Below, in pieces: positions 37,672 through 41,524 of a DNA stretch of 41,524 bases. The stretch is from assembly GCA_905221605.1 (NCBI GenBank), contig CAJNDS010002428.1, positions 391,607-433,130 on the forward strand, given 5' to 3'. The position numbers and the translations under genes were made by a program. The stretch is from Symbiodinium natans (Eukaryota; Sar; Dinophyceae; Suessiales; Symbiodiniaceae). The first letter of the stretch is position 1. Every line of letters begins with the position of its first letter. The notes beneath the pieces are model-generated. The model did no database searches, was not told the origin of the DNA, and saw nothing but the letters and a program-made list of their open reading frames with translations.

Positions 37672-39597
37672 GCGAGAGGAGCTTGTCTCCATTCAGCTTC
37701 ATGCGACAGGGCTGCCACAACGGGCCGTCACAGGTTTAGGGTTTAGGGCTTAGGGTGGGGGATACCCAGCGTAGTAGTACCCTTACTTGTTTTCTTTTGG
37801 TTAGGAGCGCTCATATGAATTGTATTAACCAAAGAAGGGCACCATCGTTTTTTCGGGGCAAGCAAACACAGCAACCCTAAACGCTAAAGAGCTAAGCTGC
37901 AGGAGTGTCCTCGCCTTCTGGAGTTGCTCCAAGAAGGGGCAATGGCCGTGGCGCTCAGGGGGACGGCAGTAGAAGAACTAGAGTTATGCTACCGGGCAGG
38001 AAGGTGTAGTCATCTTGTCATTGCATCTGCGCATGGGAGTGGCCCAGGGCTCAGGGGGAGATGGAGGAGAAGAGGGTTGGGGGGGGGGGGGGGGGGTTTG
38101 GGCTTGGGTCTTAAGGCTCAGCCAGGTGGGTGGCTAAGGGGATGGGTGGTGCCAGTGTTTGAAACGACACTCAGAGAAACTGCAAGCCCTTCACCCTAAA
38201 ACACCAACCCCAAAGTCCAGCCCTAAACCCTAAACACTGAACCCTAAACCCTAAACCCCATGAACCCCATGAACCCCATGAACCCTAAGCTCTAGACCCG
38301 GCATAGTGAGGCATACCAGAAAGGCTTCATCAACCTGGCCCGTCCTCCTCGCCATGGCCTCGGCCTGGAGAGTGTATGTGATTTAGGGTTTAGGGTTTAG
38401 GGTTTAGGGTCTAGGGTTTAGGGTTTAGGGTTTAGGGTAACCATTTAGGGTTTAGGGACCCTCTTTGCCCTCCAGTTCTATGGGTGTTCTACCTACTAAT
38501 TACAGGGGTAGTTGCTACTAAACTGTAGGTCAACAGAGACCCAGGTAGCATTTCCTGCAACCGACCCAGAGGCGAAAGGCCGGAGTCCATCCTGAAATTG
38601 AATGGCTTCTGTCTCACCGATGTCCAATCCATGTGGGGCTTCTCGCCCAGTATCTCAGTGTACTCGCCCGGCTGCGGCAAACACAGGATGGGTGTAGGTA
38701 GCGTGAGGCTCATCGATGTCTTAGCAGAAGCTGATGTCGGCACCGCAGATCGCAAGCCGATCAATATTTTTAAGTTTAGATCCTCACTCTCAAATCGCTC
38801 GGTCAAGTTTCGCAATGCAGGGCAGAAGGATGCCGTGCCCAGAAACATGAAACCGATCCAGCATCCATTTGTCAAACCTCATGTCAACCTACACTGTGAA
38901 ACCTTAAAGCCCAAGCGAGATGTTTCGGTCTCGCCCTTTCAGGATTCCTGCCTTGCAATCTGCCGCTTTGCAGCTTCAGGGTTTGGGTCCCTGGGTCTTT
39001 GTATCATCCCTCCGCCCAAAACAACGCCTCGGAGCCGTAAAGATGTAAGCCCGAAACCTTAGCTTAAGAAGCTCCTACACACTAAAGCCTCACGCCCGAA
39101 TGGCAGGCGTCACCATCCGCTTCATCCGCACCATTGAGGCCAGTGTTGAAGCTGCTTGCCAAGAGGTTTGTTGAATTTTCAGGAGCCCCAAGGTGGGTTT
39201 GGGTTTTGTCAAACTTCCAATGGTCAGTCATTTTGTTGGGGTTCTACAGTGGTTACACCTTTGCGGTTTCAGACTGAAGGTTTCAGATTGAAGGCTCGGG
39301 GTTTGCAAGAAAGCTCTCTAAATCGTGGTCCCGTTTTGGGTACCCTAAGCAAGAGGGGCCGCCTTAAAATAAGGACCCCAAAAGGCCATATGTTTGAGAA
39401 GTGATAGATGTTGTTCAGGGTGGCATGCAACTGGGGTTGAAAGCGTTGGGGGCTGCGATTCTGGGAACAGCTAACCACTCCATGTGCGCTGCCAGCCCGC
39501 CTACCCTCTGCGCGAGCTCCTCACCGCAGCGCGACAGGACCCACCCGAGCTGCTCTTCTGTTGTTTCCACGGTCTTTTGGTGATCACGGCTGTTTGA
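37672..39597 (+). CDS. Five-exon gene of unknown function
   Basis: Exons: 37672-37733, 37903-38003, 38307-38371, 39107-39165, 39496-39597 (stop TGA). Phases are compatible at all four junctions. Peptides: RSLSPFSFMRQGCHNGPSQ; ECPRLLELLQEGAMAVALRG then TAVEELELCYRAG; EAYQKGFINLARPPRHGLGL; VTIRFIRTIEASVEAACQE; PAYPLRELLTAARQDPPELL then a hydrophobic tail ending VITAV. All donors are GT (GTTTAG, GTGTAG, GTGTAT, GTTTGT). The first donor is CACAG|GTTTAGGG, and its intron is flanked by a CAGG direct repeat. The protein is Leu/Ala-rich and probably helical; no family recognised. Upstream exons are missing, so the N-terminus is incomplete; an extra donor in the last exon cannot be excluded. Confidence 0.6.
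38376..38455 (+). repeat. TTTAGGG array in intron 3
   Basis: Ten units beginning about 10 bp after the exon 3 donor of the five-exon gene. Confidence 0.9.
38489..38900. other. Long overlapping frames on both strands in an intron
   Basis: Free of telomere-like motifs, with open frames on plus (38598-39062; MGVGSVRLIDVLAEADVGTA) and minus (38489-38875; EYTEILGEKPHMDWTSVRQK). Both look protein-like. It may be a decayed mobile element or a nested gene; strand cannot be decided by eye. Confidence 0.35.
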
Positions 39598-39679
39598 ACC
39601 GTGGCGAAGTCATAGGAAAGTGCTGCGGTGAGATTCAACTGTGAGGCCCTCCAAGCTTGAGCCCTAAAGCCTAAGTACA

Positions 39680-39770
39680 GGATTAGGGTTTAGGGGTTTA
39701 GGGTTTTAGGGGTTTAGGGTTCAGGGTTCAGGGTTCAGGGTTCAGGGTTTAGGGTTTAGGGTTTAGGCTA
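39680..39770 (+). repeat. TTTAGGG/TTCAGGG array
   Basis: About twelve units after the end of the five-exon gene. Confidence 0.85.
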
Positions 39771-40755
39771 ACCCCATACCCTCCAAGCTCAACGATCCAC
39801 TTTGGACAAAACTTCGACTTGCAGGATGGTCCCTCTGGTACCCAGCGTCGGCTTCTGCATTTTCCGCGCGCGAAGAAGGTTGCAGGCACTTACTTACAGA
39901 AAACCATTTGTGGAGCCCAAGATTTTGAGCAACAGAACTATGAGGGAATAGGAAGGATATTGGTATCGAAGCCACAGCACAGATGAGCCTCAGAACAGAT
40001 CTCATACTTGAAGGACAAGTATCAACAAAACAGACATACGATGTGAAACAGCTGCGGCCTCTAATGGTTTGTAGGTCTGTTCTGGCGCGTGTAACCATGG
40101 TGTAGGCTTTTACGCATCCTCACGGCTGAACCCATAGCTTTTGATAGAACCTTCGCAGACAGGCCCCAGAATAATTCTTCGCAATGTCGTTCAATGAGAA
40201 ATATGAGCTCTGTCCATCCAGGTTTGGAAAAAGAGTTTTTATCCTAAATTTCTTCACGTTGGGGTGACGGCTCTTTTTGTGAGCAAAAAAATAGTCTAAG
40301 CCGATATGCGTCATTTGGTTCTTTCATCAAAATCAAACATATTTCTATCGGATTTATGATGATTCGTCATCTATTTGTTCGCAAAAAGTGATTTTTAAAT
40401 TAGATTGACTAATCTAATGAGTTGATCGGAAGCACTCGATCGGTTGATTGGCTGATCGGTTGGGCGGGTCGGAATGATGTTTGATTTTGGAACATAAAGA
40501 TTAATTTTTGCTTTCTTCCCTCAGAATATTGCAATGGTAGGGATAACACGAATGAAAAGAATAAACACCATTTCTTCTGGATGTGTTTCTCTCTCATCTT
40601 TCTTTTTTTACGATGAGTCTTTTATTGTTGTTTTTCTCTCGGTCATTCTTCTCTCTCTATTTTCATCGTCTCTTATATATATTCTTCTCTATGTCTACTC
40701 TATAAAACGCTACGGTCAAACCAGCCCTATGCGGTGCGTCACGCCTCGGAGTGCC
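39771..40755. other. AT-rich stretch, no confident gene
   Basis: Minus frames at 39763-40098 and 40120-40314 (contains LDYFFAHKKSRHPNVKKF) and a plus frame at 40534-40956 with a hydrophobic start are open, but the latter reflects a pyrimidine-rich strand (TTCTCTCTC). The sequence is markedly AT-richer than the rest of the window. Confidence 0.35.
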
Positions 40756-40756
40756 C

Positions 40757-40852
40757 CAGCCCCAAAATTTTCCGGAAATTTCTGGACCCCGGCGAGCAAG
40801 CCGCTTTGGCCTACCCGGGACCCAAAATTTCCGGGAAATTTTGGGGCTTGGG
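40757..40852. repeat. Long imperfect inverted repeat
   Basis: Arms AGCCCCAAAATTTTCCGG-AAATTT and AAATTTCCGGGAAATTTTGG-GGCT, about 24 nt each with one extra G, separated by about 48 bp. Could form a stable hairpin or be the ends of a small element. Confidence 0.75.
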
Positions 40853-40925
40853 CTGTGCCCTTTGAAAGGCTGGGCCTCTTCGACGGCGCTGCATGCTTTC
40901 ATTGCATGCTTTCATTGTTTTCAAA

Positions 40926-41074
40926 TGTGCTTTGTTTTGTGGCATTACAAAGCTAAAATGTTAAACAGGACTTTTACTTCACTTCCAAGATGAGCGCATC
41001 ACCTGGCATTACCAGGATATTACGAGCGTGCCTTGTTTTATGGCATTACAAAGCGCATTACCTGGCATTACCAG
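40926..41074. repeat. TGGCATTACAAAGC / CCTGGCATTACCAGG repeats
   Basis: TTGTTTTRTGGCATTACAAAGC occurs twice (about 40930 and 41032) and the palindromic CCTGGCATTACCAGG twice (about 41000 and 41060). Confidence 0.8.
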
Positions 41075-41114
41075 GTCGTCGTCGTCGTGCGTCGTGGTCG
41101 TCGTGGTCGTCGTG

Positions 41115-41158
<44 letters not shown>

Positions 41159-41524
41159 GCGTCGTCCGTCGTGCGTCGTCCGTCGTGCGTCGTGCGTCGT
41201 GGGTCGTGCGTCGTGCGTCGTGCGTCGTTCGTCGTCGTCGTCGTCATCGTCGTCGTCGTCGTGGTCGTCGTCGGGTGTCGTCGTCGTCGTCGTCGGGCGT
41301 CGTCGTCGTGCGTCGCGCGTCGTGGGTCGTGCGTCTTGCGACGTGCGTCGTGCGTCGGGCGTCGGGCGTCGGGCGTCTTTCGTCGGGCGTCGGGCGTCGG
41401 GCGTCGGGCGTCGGGCGTCGGGCGTCGGGTGTCGTCGTTGTCGGGCGTCGTCATCGTCGTGTTTCGGGCGTCGCACGTCTCGCGCGTCGTGCGTCGTGGG
41501 CGGCGTCGTCGTCGTCGTGCGAAG
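41075..41524. repeat. CGTCGT / GGGCGTC / GTGCGTC satellite to window end
   Basis: 450 bp of CGT trinucleotides interspersed with 7-mers GTGCGTC and GGGCGTC. Minus-strand frames of Asp/Thr/Arg/Pro repeats are artefacts. Confidence 0.95.

Noticed and set aside
41009-41476. Minus-strand Asp/Thr/Arg/Pro-repeat proteins
   Set aside because: Pure translation of the CGT/GGGCGTC satellite in several frames.

Overview
The window looks like nuclear DNA of a eukaryotic alga, most likely a dinoflagellate. This is inferred from plant-type TTTAGGG/CCCTAAA motifs scattered through nearly every non-coding stretch, very short exons joined by AG|G acceptors, many apparent GC and GA 5' splice sites, tRNA-like (SINE-like) pieces, small inverted-repeat elements and long CGT microsatellites. 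I see no bacterial operon, ribosome binding site, rRNA gene or CRISPR array. Another alga with a TTTAGGG telomere is not excluded. All gene models were read by eye from the sequence; no search or transcript supports them.

Layout. 1-13 kb: telomere-like arrays, simple repeats, small inverted-repeat elements and isolated candidate plus-strand exons; the best linked set is three exons at 7509-8322. 13.1-17.0 kb: a plus-strand gene of at least five short phase-compatible exons (14133-16982), preceded by a perfect 202-bp tandem duplication and decayed copies of one exon start. 17.2-19.9 kb: a divergent pair, a small two-exon minus-strand gene (17174-17522) and, 43 bp away, an intronless 782-codon plus-strand gene (17566-19914) with an N-terminal nuclease-like domain and eleven near-identical 36-residue mTERF-type repeats. 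20.2-23.2 kb: scattered exons including a three-exon set (22385-23218). 23.5-30.9 kb: a 17-exon gene for a mercuric-reductase-like flavoprotein disulfide oxidoreductase. 31.3-33.2 kb: further exons, among them a protein-kinase glycine-loop fragment, in a field of degenerate repeats. 33.3-36.2 kb: a compositionally different block without telomere-like motifs, holding a frame-switching degenerate coding region and two minisatellites. 36.3-39.6 kb: a five-exon unknown gene. 39.6-41.5 kb: an AT-rich stretch, a long imperfect palindrome and a CGT/GGGCGTC microsatellite to the end.

The most unusual property is the organisation of the telomere-like motifs. On the coding strand the 3' part of many introns carries CCCTAAA and the region just after many exons carries TTTAGGG, so exons sit in CCCTAAA-exon-TTTAGGG brackets, and in several places the motif itself supplies the splice site (G|GTTTAGGG, CCCTAAG|, CCCTAAACCAG|). 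This polarity led me to several candidate exons. The flavoprotein gene gives the best internal test: 16 introns, all phase-compatible, with about 7 GT, 5 GC and 4 GA donors, the GA introns mostly flanked by 4-5 bp direct repeats, as expected of introner-type intron gain. The genes share no obvious pathway; they appear to be ordinary neighbours, mostly on the plus strand.
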